DNA from: Dyadobacter sp. CY343
Lineage (GTDB): Bacteria > Bacteroidota > Bacteroidia > Cytophagales > Spirosomataceae
NCBI RefSeq assembly: GCF_021390335.1
Contig: NZ_JAJUXK010000004.1
Location: forward strand, 992,001 to 1,056,000
Length of the DNA stretch: 64,000 nt
Direction: 5' to 3'
Part shown: piece by piece, positions 7,354 through 15,923 of the stretch
Layout of the letters: each line of letters begins with the position of its first letter
Position numbering within the stretch: the first letter of the stretch is position 1
Notes under the pieces: generated by a model
What the model was told of the DNA's origin: nothing
The model's input: only the letters and a program-made list of their open reading frames with translations
Database searches by the model: none
Made by a program: the position numbers and the translations under genes

Positions 7354-8856
7354 CTACGCCACCGCATACTTCATAATCAGCTCCTGCGTCGCTTCCTGCC
7401 TCGATAGCGTTGCAGTTTGTTTGCCCTTTGACAAGATAATAATCCGGTCGCACATACCCAGTATTTCGGGCAGTTCCGAAGAAATCAGGATGATCGCCAT
7501 GCCGTTTTCAGCTAGGTTTCTGATCAATTTATATATTTCAAATTTGGCCCCTACATCCACTCCCCTAGTCGGCTCGTCCAGTATAATCAGTTGTGGAACA
7601 GCCAGTAGCACTTTTCCTATCACGACTTTCTGCTGATTTCCCCCGCTGAGATTCGTCACTTTCTGGTCCATGCCTGAGGTTTTGATTCGCAAGTCAGCAA
7701 TCATTTGGGCAGTAGCAGTTTCTTCACTTTTTGTATTGATAAAAATGCCTTTCCGGTGGCGTTTCATGCTCGATAACGTTACATTATCTCTGACCGACAT
7801 TTTCGGAATAAACCCCAGCCCCTTCCTATCCTCGCTCACATAGCCGATGCCATTTTTTAATGCTTTTAATGGAGAATTGATCTGCACGGTTTTACCCGAT
7901 ATCCGGATCATTCCCTCATCCAATTGATCCAAACCAAAAATCGCCCGTGCGATCTCCGTTCTTCCTGCGCCCATTAAGCCAGAAAACCCAACGATTTCAC
8001 CCGCGTGAACCGCAAAGCTGATATTGGAGAACTTTCCCTTTTTCCCAAGATTTTCAACCGACAGGATTTCTTCTTTGATATCCTTGCTCCCTTCCGGAAA
8101 CATCTGCCCTATTTCCCGCCCTACCATCATCGAAATCAGCGCATTCTGATCAAGCTCGTCAGCGCTTTTTGTTCCAATATATTTACCATCCCGCAAAACG
8201 GTGATCGTATCCGAAATCTGGAAAATCTCGTCCATTTTATGGGATATATAGATGATACTCACACCTTTGGCTTTCAGGTCGCGGATCATTTTGAATAGCA
8301 TTTCCACCTCCTTATCCGAAATCGCAGAGGTTGGCTCGTCCATGATAATCACCTTCGCGTCATTGGAAATCGCCTTCGCAATCTCCACCATCTGCATTTG
8401 CGCGACACTCAGGTATTTCATTTTAGTTCTGGGAGAAATATCAACGCCCAGCTGTTTCAGGATCTGCTCTGATTTCTCGTTAATACCTGAATCATCGAGC
8501 CAGCCTGCGAATAGGCCTTTTTTCCCTGATACTGATTTTTCTCTTCCCAAAAAGATATTCTGCGCAACTGTCAGCTCGGGTACGATCAGGATTTCCTGAT
8601 GAATCATAGAAATACCGTTTTTGAGCGTATCGCCGACATTGCTATCGTGCAGATTTTTACCCTCAAAAATGATCTCACCAGAATCCGGCGCGAGCAGGCC
8701 GATCAGGATCTTCATGAATGTAGACTTACCCGCACCATTTTCTCCCATCAATGCATGCACTTCCCCTTTCCGTAGATTAAAGCTGACATTTTCCAGCGCT
8801 TTAATCCCCGAAAATGATTTGGAAAGTTGATTGACAGTAAGAATATATTCCGGCAT
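7354..8856 (-). CDS. Ribose-type sugar ABC transporter ATP-binding protein (two ABC domains)
   Basis: 500 residues, the usual length for RbsA/MglA proteins. The first nucleotide-binding domain has Walker A GENGAGKST at residues 38-46, signature YLSVAQMQM and Walker B VIIMDEPTS. The second has the family's degenerate Walker A (SGLMGAGRTE, no Lys), signature LSGGNQQKV and Walker B LIILDEPTRG. So one site should be catalytic and one mainly structural, as known for this family. Cytoplasmic, it drives the permease encoded next. It follows the dehydrogenase gene after about 85 bases that contain a hairpin. Confidence 0.94.
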   Translation of the reverse strand: MPEYILTVNQLSKSFSGIKALENVSFNLRKGEVHALMGENGAGKSTFMKILIGLLAPDSGEIIFEGKNLHDSNVGDTLKNGISMIHQEILIVPELTVAQNIFLGREKSVSGKKGLFAGWLDDSGINEKSEQILKQLGVDISPRTKMKYLSVAQMQMVEIAKAISNDAKVIIMDEPTSAISDKEVEMLFKMIRDLKAKGVSIIYISHKMDEIFQISDTITVLRDGKYIGTKSADELDQNALISMMVGREIGQMFPEGSKDIKEEILSVENLGKKGKFSNISFAVHAGEIVGFSGLMGAGRTEIARAIFGLDQLDEGMIRISGKTVQINSPLKALKNGIGYVSEDRKGLGFIPKMSVRDNVTLSSMKRHRKGIFINTKSEETATAQMIADLRIKTSGMDQKVTNLSGGNQQKVVIGKVLLAVPQLIILDEPTRGVDVGAKFEIYKLIRNLAENGMAIILISSELPEILGMCDRIIILSKGKQTATLSRQEATQELIMKYAVA

Positions 8857-8872
8857 AAGCTATTTAAAGAAA

Positions 8873-8914
8873 GGCTTTAACCCCAACCTGAATACTCAGC
8901 AAGTGGTTAAAGCC
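8873..8914. terminator. Hairpin between the dehydrogenase and importer genes; possible weak terminator or attenuator
   Basis: 10-base perfect arms (8873-8882, GGCTTTAACC; 8905-8914, GGTTAAAGCC) with a 22-base loop. The T-rich flank is better on the plus strand. On the minus strand, the direction of the operon, the stem is followed by TTTCTTTAAA. It may lower transcription into the importer genes or protect an RNA end. Confidence 0.4.
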
Positions 8915-8941
8915 CTTTTTATTTTTGGTCAAAAAACGGAG

Positions 8942-10099
8942 TTAACCTTCCCATTCCACGCCGGTATCCTTCCATGACTTGGAAGCCGCCGAGTCAAGTA
9001 CCGCTTCGCACACTTTCTGTGTTTCATAAGCGTCCTTGAAAGTAGGCGAGCAAGGTTCGCCGGTTTGCAGACTTTCGAAGAAATCGGCAGCCTGGTGAAT
9101 GAACGAATGCTCGTATCCAATGCTCGTTCCCGGGATCCACCAACGCTTCATATAAGGCTGGTCGCTGTCCGTAACCAGTATCGATCTCCAACCGCGCACG
9201 ATCGATTCGTCGCTGTGATCGAAGTATTCCAAACGGTTCAGATCATGCAGATCCCAGCGGATAGAGGCGTGCTCCCCGTTGATCTCAAATGTATAAAGTG
9301 CCTTGTGGCCACGCGCGTAACGTGTTGATTCGAAAAGACCTAGCGAACCATTTTCAAAATGGCAATGGAAAATACAGGCGTCGTCGATTCCTACTTTTTG
9401 TACTTCGCCGCTACCCGAATGCACACGTTCTTTGATGAAAGTTTCAGTAACCGCAGATACGTCTTTGATACCACCATTTATCCACATTGCAGTGTCAATA
9501 CAATGCGCAAGCAAGTCGCCCGTTACACCGGAACCAGCTGCATCCAGATCCAAACGCCACGTCGCGGCGCCTCCCTGCGGCACGTCCGGACTGATTGTCC
9601 AGTCTTGCAGGAAGTTGGCGCGGTAATGGAAAATACGCCCCAGCTTACCGGAATCAACGATTTGTTTGGCCAAAGTAACCGCCGGTACCCGGCGATAATT
9701 GTACCAAACTGTGTTTTTCACCCCCGCTTTTTCAATAGCCTCCACCATTTGCTTGGCCTCGTCCAATGTTCTTGCAAGTGGTTTTTCACAAAGGATCATT
9801 TTACCAGCAGCGGCAGCAGCCAATGCGATCTCTGCGTGGGTATCGTTGGGTGTACAGATATCAACCGCGTCAATATCGTCACGCTCGATGATCCTTCTCC
9901 AATCGGTTTCGTAAGAAGCGTAGCCCCACTGTTCGGCAAAGGCTTTTACTTTTTCTTCGTTGCGCGAACAAACCGCTTGTAAAACAGGGCGGTATTCAAG
10001 TTCAGGGAAAAAATCCCCAATCCTTTTATATCCATTGGAATGCGTACGCCCCATCAGCCCGCTTCCAATCAATGCTACTCTTATCTCTTTTTTAGCCAT
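8942..10099 (-). CDS. Cytosolic Gfo/Idh/MocA family sugar dehydrogenase
   Basis: 385 residues with no signal peptide. The N-terminal Rossmann fold has [13 protein letters not shown] at residues ~9-21 and the CEKPLART motif near residue 100 with the catalytic Lys. The C-terminal domain has [29 protein letters not shown] (Asp and His of the catalytic site) and [14 protein letters not shown]. This longer form resembles dehydrogenases that oxidise a sugar at C3, such as levoglucosan or inositol dehydrogenase types, rather than short biliverdin-reductase-like members. That comparison is from memory. It is encoded in the same direction as three TIM-barrel enzymes and an ABC importer, so its substrate is probably the imported sugar or a keto derivative. 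Confidence 0.9.
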   Translation of the reverse strand: MAKKEIRVALIGSGLMGRTHSNGYKRIGDFFPELEYRPVLQAVCSRNEEKVKAFAEQWGYASYETDWRRIIERDDIDAVDICTPNDTHAEIALAAAAAGKMILCEKPLARTLDEAKQMVEAIEKAGVKNTVWYNYRRVPAVTLAKQIVDSGKLGRIFHYRANFLQDWTISPDVPQGGAATWRLDLDAAGSGVTGDLLAHCIDTAMWINGGIKDVSAVTETFIKERVHSGSGEVQKVGIDDACIFHCHFENGSLGLFESTRYARGHKALYTFEINGEHASIRWDLHDLNRLEYFDHSDESIVRGWRSILVTDSDQPYMKRWWIPGTSIGYEHSFIHQAADFFESLQTGEPCSPTFKDAYETQKVCEAVLDSAASKSWKDTGVEWEG

Positions 10100-10117
10100 G
10101 ATTTTATCTATCTTATT

Positions 10118-10220
10118 CCGTCGGCTGAAGCCGGCGGCAAGTGATTTTTTTGTTGTTTCGAGTCCGTCGCTATTGATTTTTGATATTCCAAAATCAATAG
10201 CCGTCGACTTCAGTCGACGG
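10118..10220. repeat. Palindromic element CCGTCGACTTCAGTCGACGG and relative, with inner hairpin
   Basis: A 20-base near-perfect palindrome at 10201-10220 has a diverged partner at 10118-10137 (CCGTCGGCTGAAGCCGGCGG). Between them a 12-base perfect stem (10169-10180 and 10190-10201) forms a small hairpin. The element fills the gap between two sugar genes and has no coding potential. It is probably a dispersed repeat of this genome. Confidence 0.75.
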
Positions 10221-10258
10221 AAATGAAATGAAAGGAAAGCACAATGCTGCGATAAGGA

Positions 10259-11299
10259 TTAATCCTCCTGGTACCAGCCGTGCGCTTTTCTCACGTTGAT
10301 CAATGCAGCTAGGATATCATTCCATGTTTGCTGATTGGTCATTACTTCGTTCGGGAACATACAACCGTCCCAGCAGATATGACGGAATGCTTTGGTTACT
10401 TCGCCATTTTCATCCCGCATCCAGAAACCTGCATCGCGAACGATGTCCAGCTTGCCATTTGGGTCCGTAGCCAGACAGTGGCGGCCGGTTTTATCATGAG
10501 AACCTGTTCCATGCACAGTTCCATCGTTTTGCGCCACGTGGAAATCGAAGGTATACGGACGAAGTGCCGCGGTCATTTTTTTCAAACCCTCTTCCTGTGC
10601 AGCGCGGTCTCCCCATTTGAAATCTTCCGGCAGGATACGATCTTCGGATGCGTTATAACCCAACAAATACAAGAAAGTATGTGACATATCGGCCTGGAAT
10701 CCCATATTCGGACGGTCAACAGCTTTCAATGTTTCCAGCATGGTTTTCCAGCTGTGCATTCCACCCCAGCAGATCTCACCTTCCGCAGCCAGTTTTTCAC
10801 CAAAATCAGCAGCTATATCGCAGGCTTTGCGCCAGGTTTCAGCAATTTGTTTAGTGTTTCCGGCAGGATCAGCAGCCCAAGCTTCCGGCGAGCAAGCAGA
10901 ATCCACGCGGATCACGCCGCCTTTGCGAACGCCCAGGTCACGCAGTTTTTTACCGAATTCACAAGCTATGCGCACCTGATTAACAAATTCATCGCGCGCC
11001 TCCTGGGTACCCATCGCTGAGCCGGCCCATACATTCGCAACCAGACTGCCTACTTCCAGTCCAAGTGCATTCAGTTTGGCAGCAAGCCGCGCTGGTCCGT
11101 CCTCGGTATTCATATAAATACCCACGTGCGGATCGAAAAGGCCAATATCAATACCATCGAATTTAATACCGTCTACCTCAGCGGCAGCGGTATGTTCCAG
11201 CATGGTATCAAATGAAATAATAGGTTCAGAATCAGAACCTTTTCCAACAATCCCAGGCCAGGTGGCATTGTGGAGTTTGGGATAATTATTTTCAGGCAT
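10259..11299 (-). CDS. Sugar phosphate isomerase/epimerase-like TIM barrel protein
   Basis: 346 residues with no signal peptide, so cytosolic. It matches the xylose-isomerase-like TIM barrel (AP_endonuc_2) in layout: DGIDIG strand near the N-terminus, [23 protein letters not shown] (Glu and His), [10 protein letters not shown] (Asp and His) and FDFHVAQND. These give a plausible set of metal ligands. It is longer than the two other TIM barrels of the cluster and has an extra C-terminal part ([10 protein letters not shown]). I cannot place it in a named subfamily. Lying directly upstream of the dehydrogenase gene, it may isomerise or dehydrate a keto-sugar. Confidence 0.8.
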   Translation of the reverse strand: MPENNYPKLHNATWPGIVGKGSDSEPIISFDTMLEHTAAAEVDGIKFDGIDIGLFDPHVGIYMNTEDGPARLAAKLNALGLEVGSLVANVWAGSAMGTQEARDEFVNQVRIACEFGKKLRDLGVRKGGVIRVDSACSPEAWAADPAGNTKQIAETWRKACDIAADFGEKLAAEGEICWGGMHSWKTMLETLKAVDRPNMGFQADMSHTFLYLLGYNASEDRILPEDFKWGDRAAQEEGLKKMTAALRPYTFDFHVAQNDGTVHGTGSHDKTGRHCLATDPNGKLDIVRDAGFWMRDENGEVTKAFRHICWDGCMFPNEVMTNQQTWNDILAALINVRKAHGWYQED

Positions 11300-11328
11300 G
11301 GTTTAAGAATTATTTGTTTAAAAAGTTC

Positions 11329-11421
11329 ATGCTCCTGAGGAGCATCCTGTTTATGGCAATTGGACACCGCCAGTTGCGGGCTCCTGAGGTGCCTCCTTTA
11401 TCAGGCGACTCCTCAGGAGTC
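11329..11421. repeat. CTCCTGAGGAG palindrome repeated three times
   Basis: Copies at 11329-11345 (ATGCTCCTGAGGAGCAT), 11379-11393 (one mismatch) and 11407-11421 (GACTCCTCAGGAGTC). Each is a perfect or near-perfect palindrome, and the outer bases change in a paired manner between copies. They lie about 30-50 bases apart in the gap between the cupin and TIM barrel genes. A further small stem, AACCCC/GGGGTT, follows at about 11458-11475. Confidence 0.75.
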
Positions 11422-11472
11422 TTGCATTATCATGTATTGTTTTCCTAGAAACAGGGAACCCCGCTGGGGTTT

Positions 11473-12687
11473 TTACAATACCAGATCCGGGTTTCCCGGA
11501 CCGAAGTGCTTCAATATCACGATCGGGTCGGTTTTGGATGGGTTACTAATCACAACACCTTCTGTTGCCGCTTTCTCGCTTACAAAAAACTCATCATTCG
11601 TCAATTGTCCATAGCGGATCAATGCAGGCGTTTCGATATCCCACTCGCCGAATTTGCCGTGTCCTTGCATCACGATCATTCCGTATGCAGCAGCATCCGT
11701 AATAGTTACAGTCCGTCCGGGTAACACGGTTAACTCCTTGGCACTATAAGCTTCGTTTTTGTAGCAAATCCAGTTTTCAGAATATCCTTCCTGCTCCATC
11801 TCAGCGACGTCTTTAACAGGTTTTGGACGCATGAAGTGCTTTTCCATCAAATTTGGATTTACATTCAAATCCCAATCGATCACCTCCATCAACAGGTCAT
11901 AGTCTCCAATTCTATCTTTCGGAGTACCCTTCCAAAGCAATTCTTCCGGAATAACCGCCTCGTTGACAAGAGATTGATACATAGCAAAAATATCCGAAGC
12001 TTTTTGAGGCTCATAAGTACATAAGCTGCCCGGCGCATGTAGCATCCCCGGAGGCACATCCCACCCTGTCCCGGGTTCCAGACGAAATGCCTGAGAGTAG
12101 TTGGTGATCTTGTTGTCGCCCTTGGTAAAGTTCATCAGACACTCCTTGATCTGCTCTTTGGTCGTACCGGGCGCAATACCGATGAATGTATATGGGAAAT
12201 CGCCGCCGTGGTTGTTGAGTTGAGGTGGGAAATAGTAGGCTTCCGGCTTTCCATTTTGGCCCACCATCGCAGCGTGCTCATCTCTGTGGTGAATATGGTG
12301 CGGAAGCGGGCCCATGTTGTCGAAAAACTTGGAGTACATCGGCCAGCTTTTGTATTGATCCCAAAGTCTGTCACCTAAAATTTCACCTTTCAGTTCATCT
12401 ACTGCGTCCCGCAATGTCACTTTCTGGACTCCTGACTCATCTTCAAAAACAATTTGGCTCAAACCTTCATTTTCACCCGTCAGCGGCCCGTTTTCAGCCG
12501 GAGTAGTGGAAGACAGCCATCGTTCGTCGATTCCTCCTCTTTCTCCACCCAATACATAATAATCATCCGGGTGTAATTTGATCCTGCGGCCGGGAACGCA
12601 AAACGAGCGCGGCACCCACGTCGGGGCCAGACGCACTATTCCTTTTCCCTGCTCTAATGCCTTTGCAGCTATACTTGAAAGTCCCAT
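11473..12687 (-). CDS. Cupin-type sugar isomerase-like protein (mannose-6-phosphate isomerase-like)
   Basis: 404 residues, cytosolic. The central motif HHIHHRDEHAA followed by GKPEAYYF gives a His/Glu metal-site pattern, and GTGWDVPPGMLHAPG is the second cupin half typical of type I phosphomannose isomerases. The C-terminal third (TVLPGRTVTITD, then a GHGKFGEWDIETPAL stretch) is a second cupin-like barrel. The N-terminal ~100 residues (VPRSFCVPGRRIKLHPDDY) I do not recognise. It is probably a metal-dependent isomerase of a free or phosphorylated sugar. It lies between the DUF4432 gene and a TIM barrel gene on the same strand. Exact activity unknown. Confidence 0.72.
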   Translation of the reverse strand: MGLSSIAAKALEQGKGIVRLAPTWVPRSFCVPGRRIKLHPDDYYVLGGERGGIDERWLSSTTPAENGPLTGENEGLSQIVFEDESGVQKVTLRDAVDELKGEILGDRLWDQYKSWPMYSKFFDNMGPLPHHIHHRDEHAAMVGQNGKPEAYYFPPQLNNHGGDFPYTFIGIAPGTTKEQIKECLMNFTKGDNKITNYSQAFRLEPGTGWDVPPGMLHAPGSLCTYEPQKASDIFAMYQSLVNEAVIPEELLWKGTPKDRIGDYDLLMEVIDWDLNVNPNLMEKHFMRPKPVKDVAEMEQEGYSENWICYKNEAYSAKELTVLPGRTVTITDAAAYGMIVMQGHGKFGEWDIETPALIRYGQLTNDEFFVSEKAATEGVVISNPSKTDPIVILKHFGPGNPDLVL

Positions 12688-12716
12688 TGTATTGTATTAA
12701 AAAGTTGGTTTTAGGT

Positions 12717-12789
12717 ACAGATATCACAGCGCTATGCGCCTCAGATATTACAGCGTTCTGCTCTTTACAGATATTATAGCGCAGAGCGC
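12717..12789. repeat. Three CAGATATTACAGCG-type direct repeats ending in a GCGC stem
   Basis: Near-identical 14-16-base words start at 12717, 12742 and 12767, about 25 bases apart, each followed by GCGC or GCTC-type bases able to pair locally (for example AGCGC/GCGCT at the last copy, followed by a T-run on the plus strand). They fill the gap between the DUF4432 and cupin genes. Confidence 0.7.
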
Positions 12790-12793
12790 TTTT

Positions 12794-13876
12794 TTACGAT
12801 ATATTCACTTGCAGGACGAACTCGTCTATCGCTTCTTTCTCCGTCAGCACGTTCAGTTCTAGTTCGTATGTTTTTGTCTCTTCAGGCCCGATAAAAATCA
12901 GAGTCCCGTCTTCCCGCGCTTTTGCCTGTCCGGAAAGCGGGTGCGTACTTGGTTCCAGGCCGGTAACGTATTCACCTTTGCCCCAATGCTGCCAGTTCGC
13001 CATCCACGGTAACTGTTCTTTTTTCCATTTCAGTGAGACAGCCAGGCCTAGCTTTTCATTATATAATCCGCAAATGCTATCTCCGAAAATATCAGCTTCC
13101 ACATCTACCAGTACCACTTCTTCGCCGCTACCCAAATGATCTTCCAGCGGCGCGGGGCATTTTTTGAATGCATTACCTTCCTTAAATATCTTCGCATTTT
13201 CCTCCCCGTGACGCGGGTGCCACTTTCCATTCCAGAGAATGTCCGTCCCTTCGTCGGCCAGCGGCCAGCCGAAGTTGAAATGGTATAGCAACATGTGCGG
13301 CGCAGGTGTGTTGGCGCGGTTTGTCACTTCATCTTTAATGCGGATTTCTGGCTTGCCTAATGTGGCTGATATTGTTCTTCTCAGTTCGAAATTGGGTCCA
13401 AATGGCTTGGTTTCGCGGATAATGCCTGTAATGCTCATTTCCAGATCGCCTTTCCGCAGGTCGGGCTGCTTGATGGAAACAATCTCTGCGGGTGAATTGC
13501 CGATCAGTCCGTGCAAACCGCGGTCGCCATGTTCGTCAGACTCCGGCCCGCCGGCGTGCGAAAGCCCGCAGGTAGTGAGCAAGCCGCCTCCGAAAGTGCG
13601 GAGCCAGTCAATTCCTTTATCCGAAAAAGGTTGCGGGTAAGTAATGCCGCCGTGACTCAGCCACGCCAGACTATGCTGATTGTAAAAAGCTTCCGCAATA
13701 TCCATCGCGCGATCCAGCACGATCTTGTACCGTAAACCTGCGCCGGTATTCAGCCAGGCGATCCGGGTACCTCTTCCGGCTCCATTGTCAAGTACGGAAG
13801 TTTCGATCCCGCCGACCTGCAAGTGATTGGATACTTTGTTAGTCCAATCTTTGTTTATTGAATCGGCACTTTCCAT
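12794..13876 (-). CDS. DUF4432 family, aldose 1-epimerase-like (galactose mutarotase fold)
   Basis: 360 residues, no signal peptide. It matches the DUF4432 subgroup of the mutarotase superfamily: LDRAMDIAEA near the N-terminus, WLSHGGITYPQPF, GGLLTTCGLSHAG, GLHGLIGNSPA and LLYHFNFGWPL, ending with a GLEPSTHP motif. The conserved His, Asp and Glu residues fit the family's sugar pocket. It would interconvert anomers or bind a keto-sugar; the exact activity of the family is poorly known. It is flanked by the alpha/beta hydrolase gene (across the large palindromic element) and the cupin gene. Confidence 0.82.
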   Translation of the reverse strand: MESADSINKDWTNKVSNHLQVGGIETSVLDNGAGRGTRIAWLNTGAGLRYKIVLDRAMDIAEAFYNQHSLAWLSHGGITYPQPFSDKGIDWLRTFGGGLLTTCGLSHAGGPESDEHGDRGLHGLIGNSPAEIVSIKQPDLRKGDLEMSITGIIRETKPFGPNFELRRTISATLGKPEIRIKDEVTNRANTPAPHMLLYHFNFGWPLADEGTDILWNGKWHPRHGEENAKIFKEGNAFKKCPAPLEDHLGSGEEVVLVDVEADIFGDSICGLYNEKLGLAVSLKWKKEQLPWMANWQHWGKGEYVTGLEPSTHPLSGQAKAREDGTLIFIGPEETKTYELELNVLTEKEAIDEFVLQVNIS

Positions 13877-13981
13877 TGTTACTGTTTTGCTATTTTTTAT
13901 AATTTTAAAAGCGATCGAAGCCCGCTATTTAACCTTTTTCAAAAGCTTTTCTCACCTCCCACTTGTCGCTCTTAGCAAATC

Positions 13982-14102
13982 TTTGTCACCCTGGCCACCT
14001 TCTCTTTTTCACCCTAACCGCCTTCTCTTTGTCACCCTGAGCGCAGTCGAAGGGCATGCGAGGAGCCACTATGCACCTCCCTTCGACTGCGCTCAGGGTG
14101 AC
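13982..14102. repeat. Long palindromic (REP-like) element, copy 2, preceded by two 23-base tandem units
   Basis: Perfect 24-base arms at 14031-14054 and 14079-14102 begin GTCACCCTGAGC as in copy 1 (2065-2136). The arms differ from copy 1 at one internal position, and the opposite arm has the matching change, so pairing is kept. Just before it are two tandem 23-base units (13982-14004 and 14005-14027), decayed relatives of the arm's outer end. It occupies most of the 250-base gap between the hydrolase and DUF4432 genes. Confidence 0.85.
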
Positions 14103-14126
14103 AAAATGTAATTTTACGACTGTAAC

Positions 14127-14933
14127 TTAAAATACCTTTTTCAACCAGCTTCTTACCCTAATGTTAAAATCCTCCGTACTCTCGAAATGAAATGCATGCC
14201 CTAGTTTTTCATATAAAAAAAGCTCAGCTCCCGGAATACCGTCGGCCACTTCTTCCGCCATCCAAACCGGGGTAAAAATGTCTTCCTTACCTCCTATCAC
14301 CAGCGTCGGTTTGTTTATTTGGTTTAAATGCGGCAATGCATTGTGATTGATACAAGCGGCAGCCTGACCTTCCAATCCGTGAAGCGGCTGCGGGAATGCA
14401 CCAAATGCATCCTGCTGTCGGCCCTGCGCCAGATCTGCGTGCTTTTCAGCATTGTCCCACGACGATTTCGAGAAGATCAGCAATTGAATGTACAGACTAA
14501 ATTCCTCCGGCCTGAACCGCGCTTTGGCATTCATAATATGCTGGAACAATCCCTTCGCATAATTGTCGCAACGTGCCCAGGGACACATTAATACGAGCGA
14601 TTTTACTTTTTGAGGATGCCTTATCGCCATCTGCTGTGCGATGGTACTGCCCATGGAGCAGCCTATTACATGCACATTTTCCAACCCCAGTGAATCCAGC
14701 AGCCCCGCATAATCATCTGCCATTTGCTCGGAAGAATAGGGTCCTGCCGGTTTATCACTCAACCCAACACCCCTGTTATCTCCGATAATACACCTGAAAT
14801 GATGCTTCCAGTCCGCCACATGCACATTCCACACCGATCCCGGCGCAGTGATGCCCATAATCAGCAGAAGCGGCTCGCCGGAACCTCGTTCTTCGTAATA
14901 GAAATTAATTCCGTTGGTTTTGATAGTGGGCAT
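14127..14933 (-). CDS. Alpha/beta hydrolase
   Basis: 268 residues, a classical alpha/beta hydrolase without signal peptide. The oxyanion region is LLLIMGITAPG, the nucleophile elbow is GCSMGS with Ser93, the acid is in IGGKEDIF, and the His is in KLGHAFHFE near residue 250. DNRGVGLSD matches the lactonase/haloperoxidase-like group. In a sugar cluster a lactonase or esterase step is plausible, for example opening a sugar lactone made by a dehydrogenase. That is inference; family members are diverse. Gaps on both sides are filled by repeats. Confidence 0.85.
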   Translation of the reverse strand: MPTIKTNGINFYYEERGSGEPLLLIMGITAPGSVWNVHVADWKHHFRCIIGDNRGVGLSDKPAGPYSSEQMADDYAGLLDSLGLENVHVIGCSMGSTIAQQMAIRHPQKVKSLVLMCPWARCDNYAKGLFQHIMNAKARFRPEEFSLYIQLLIFSKSSWDNAEKHADLAQGRQQDAFGAFPQPLHGLEGQAAACINHNALPHLNQINKPTLVIGGKEDIFTPVWMAEEVADGIPGAELFLYEKLGHAFHFESTEDFNIRVRSWLKKVF

Positions 14934-14952
14934 TTTTTGTGATATACTTTTA

Positions 14953-15056
14953 GCTAATGGCTATTGGCTTTTAGCCGTTAGCTTTTAGGTACTATTTAGG
15001 TAAAACAGGTTTGGAAAAAGCCAATTGCTAACAGCTGATAGCTAACAGCTAACAGC
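14953..15056. repeat. Inverted heptad-repeat array, gap 2
   Basis: Five heptads GCTAATG, GCTATTG, GCTTTTA, GCCGTTA, GCTTTTA at 14953-14987 face five reverse-complement heptads (CAATTGC, TAACAGC, TGATAGC, TAACAGC, TAACAGC) at 15022-15056. The array spans the whole gap between the IolE-like gene and the hydrolase gene, so any folded stem would separate the two on one transcript. Confidence 0.87.
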
Positions 15057-15062
15057 CATTTC

Positions 15063-15890
15063 TCACCTCAACCCCGGCACTAGCGTCTCCTGTATCCACC
15101 TTCCGTCGTGCAATGTCACATAATCGGGATCTTCCAGCGCTTCCGCGCCTTCATCTTCACAAATGATCCAGCCTTTGTAGTTGATATCTTTCAGCCATTG
15201 CGTAACTCCCGAAAGGTCTACTTTACCATTGCCCATTAAAGCAAATTCCGGCGCGCCGTCCCAATCCTTATAATGCACGTGATTGATCAGCGACTGGTAT
15301 TCTTTCATTTTCGCGAGCGGGTCCATGCCGCCGTTGATAATGTGGCCCACATCGGGCGTCCAGCCGGTTACTGAAATATCCAGCGATTCCAGCACGGTTT
15401 TGTAATCTTCTTCTGTGCGGATAATCGAGGTATGCGGGGAGTTCGGGTGAAAGCTGCAAGGCACCCCTTTGTCCGCCGCTCTGCGGGAAACAGTATTGAC
15501 GATATTAACAAGACTAGCCTGACGCTCAGCGAGATTATGCCTGCCAGTCGGGATTTGTACGGTATTTAAAATAGCGCCTGGAAAACGCTGCAATACACGG
15601 ATCGCGTGGTCGGCAACTTCGCGCTCGTGCTCGGTTTCTTCGGTGCTGTTCCACTCTAATGCCAATGCCAATGCAGCCAGCTCAATTCCCTGTTCTTTCA
15701 GTTTTGCTTCCAAAAGATCCGGATCGATAAGCTCGCCCATCCAGGTAAATATGGGTTGAATACCACTGAAACCCGCTTTTGCAATTACCTCGATCATGTG
15801 CCCAAGCCGGCCTTCATGCGTTTTGCCGCTGCCACTCATAAACCAGGTATATACCTCAGAGCCAAAGCGAAATGGAAGTTGTACTGACAT
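15063..15890 (-). CDS. IolE-like sugar isomerase/dehydratase TIM barrel protein
   Basis: 275 residues, cytosolic. Xylose-isomerase-like TIM barrel: GFSGIQPIFTW near the N-terminus, CSFHPNSPHT, WTPDVGHI (Asp and His), INHVHYKDWDG (His), MGNGKVDLSGVTQWL and WIICEDEGAE (Glu). The order and spacing match inosose dehydratase (IolE) and related enzymes with four metal ligands. The reaction is probably dehydration, isomerisation or epimerisation of a keto-sugar or keto-cyclitol. It is the second of three TIM barrels in the cluster, and their presence together suggests consecutive steps. The stop codon follows the heptad array after a few bases. Confidence 0.83.
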   Translation of the reverse strand: MSVQLPFRFGSEVYTWFMSGSGKTHEGRLGHMIEVIAKAGFSGIQPIFTWMGELIDPDLLEAKLKEQGIELAALALALEWNSTEETEHEREVADHAIRVLQRFPGAILNTVQIPTGRHNLAERQASLVNIVNTVSRRAADKGVPCSFHPNSPHTSIIRTEEDYKTVLESLDISVTGWTPDVGHIINGGMDPLAKMKEYQSLINHVHYKDWDGAPEFALMGNGKVDLSGVTQWLKDINYKGWIICEDEGAEALEDPDYVTLHDGRWIQETLVPGLR

Positions 15891-15923
15891 TATTTTTGAA
15901 TATTGTTGATCAAAAACTATAAC

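Noticed and set aside
11458..11475. AACCCC/GGGGTT stem as a terminator of the cupin gene
   Set aside because: The stem core is only about six bases, and on the minus strand it is followed by CCCTG rather than a T-run. Too weak to list as a terminator.
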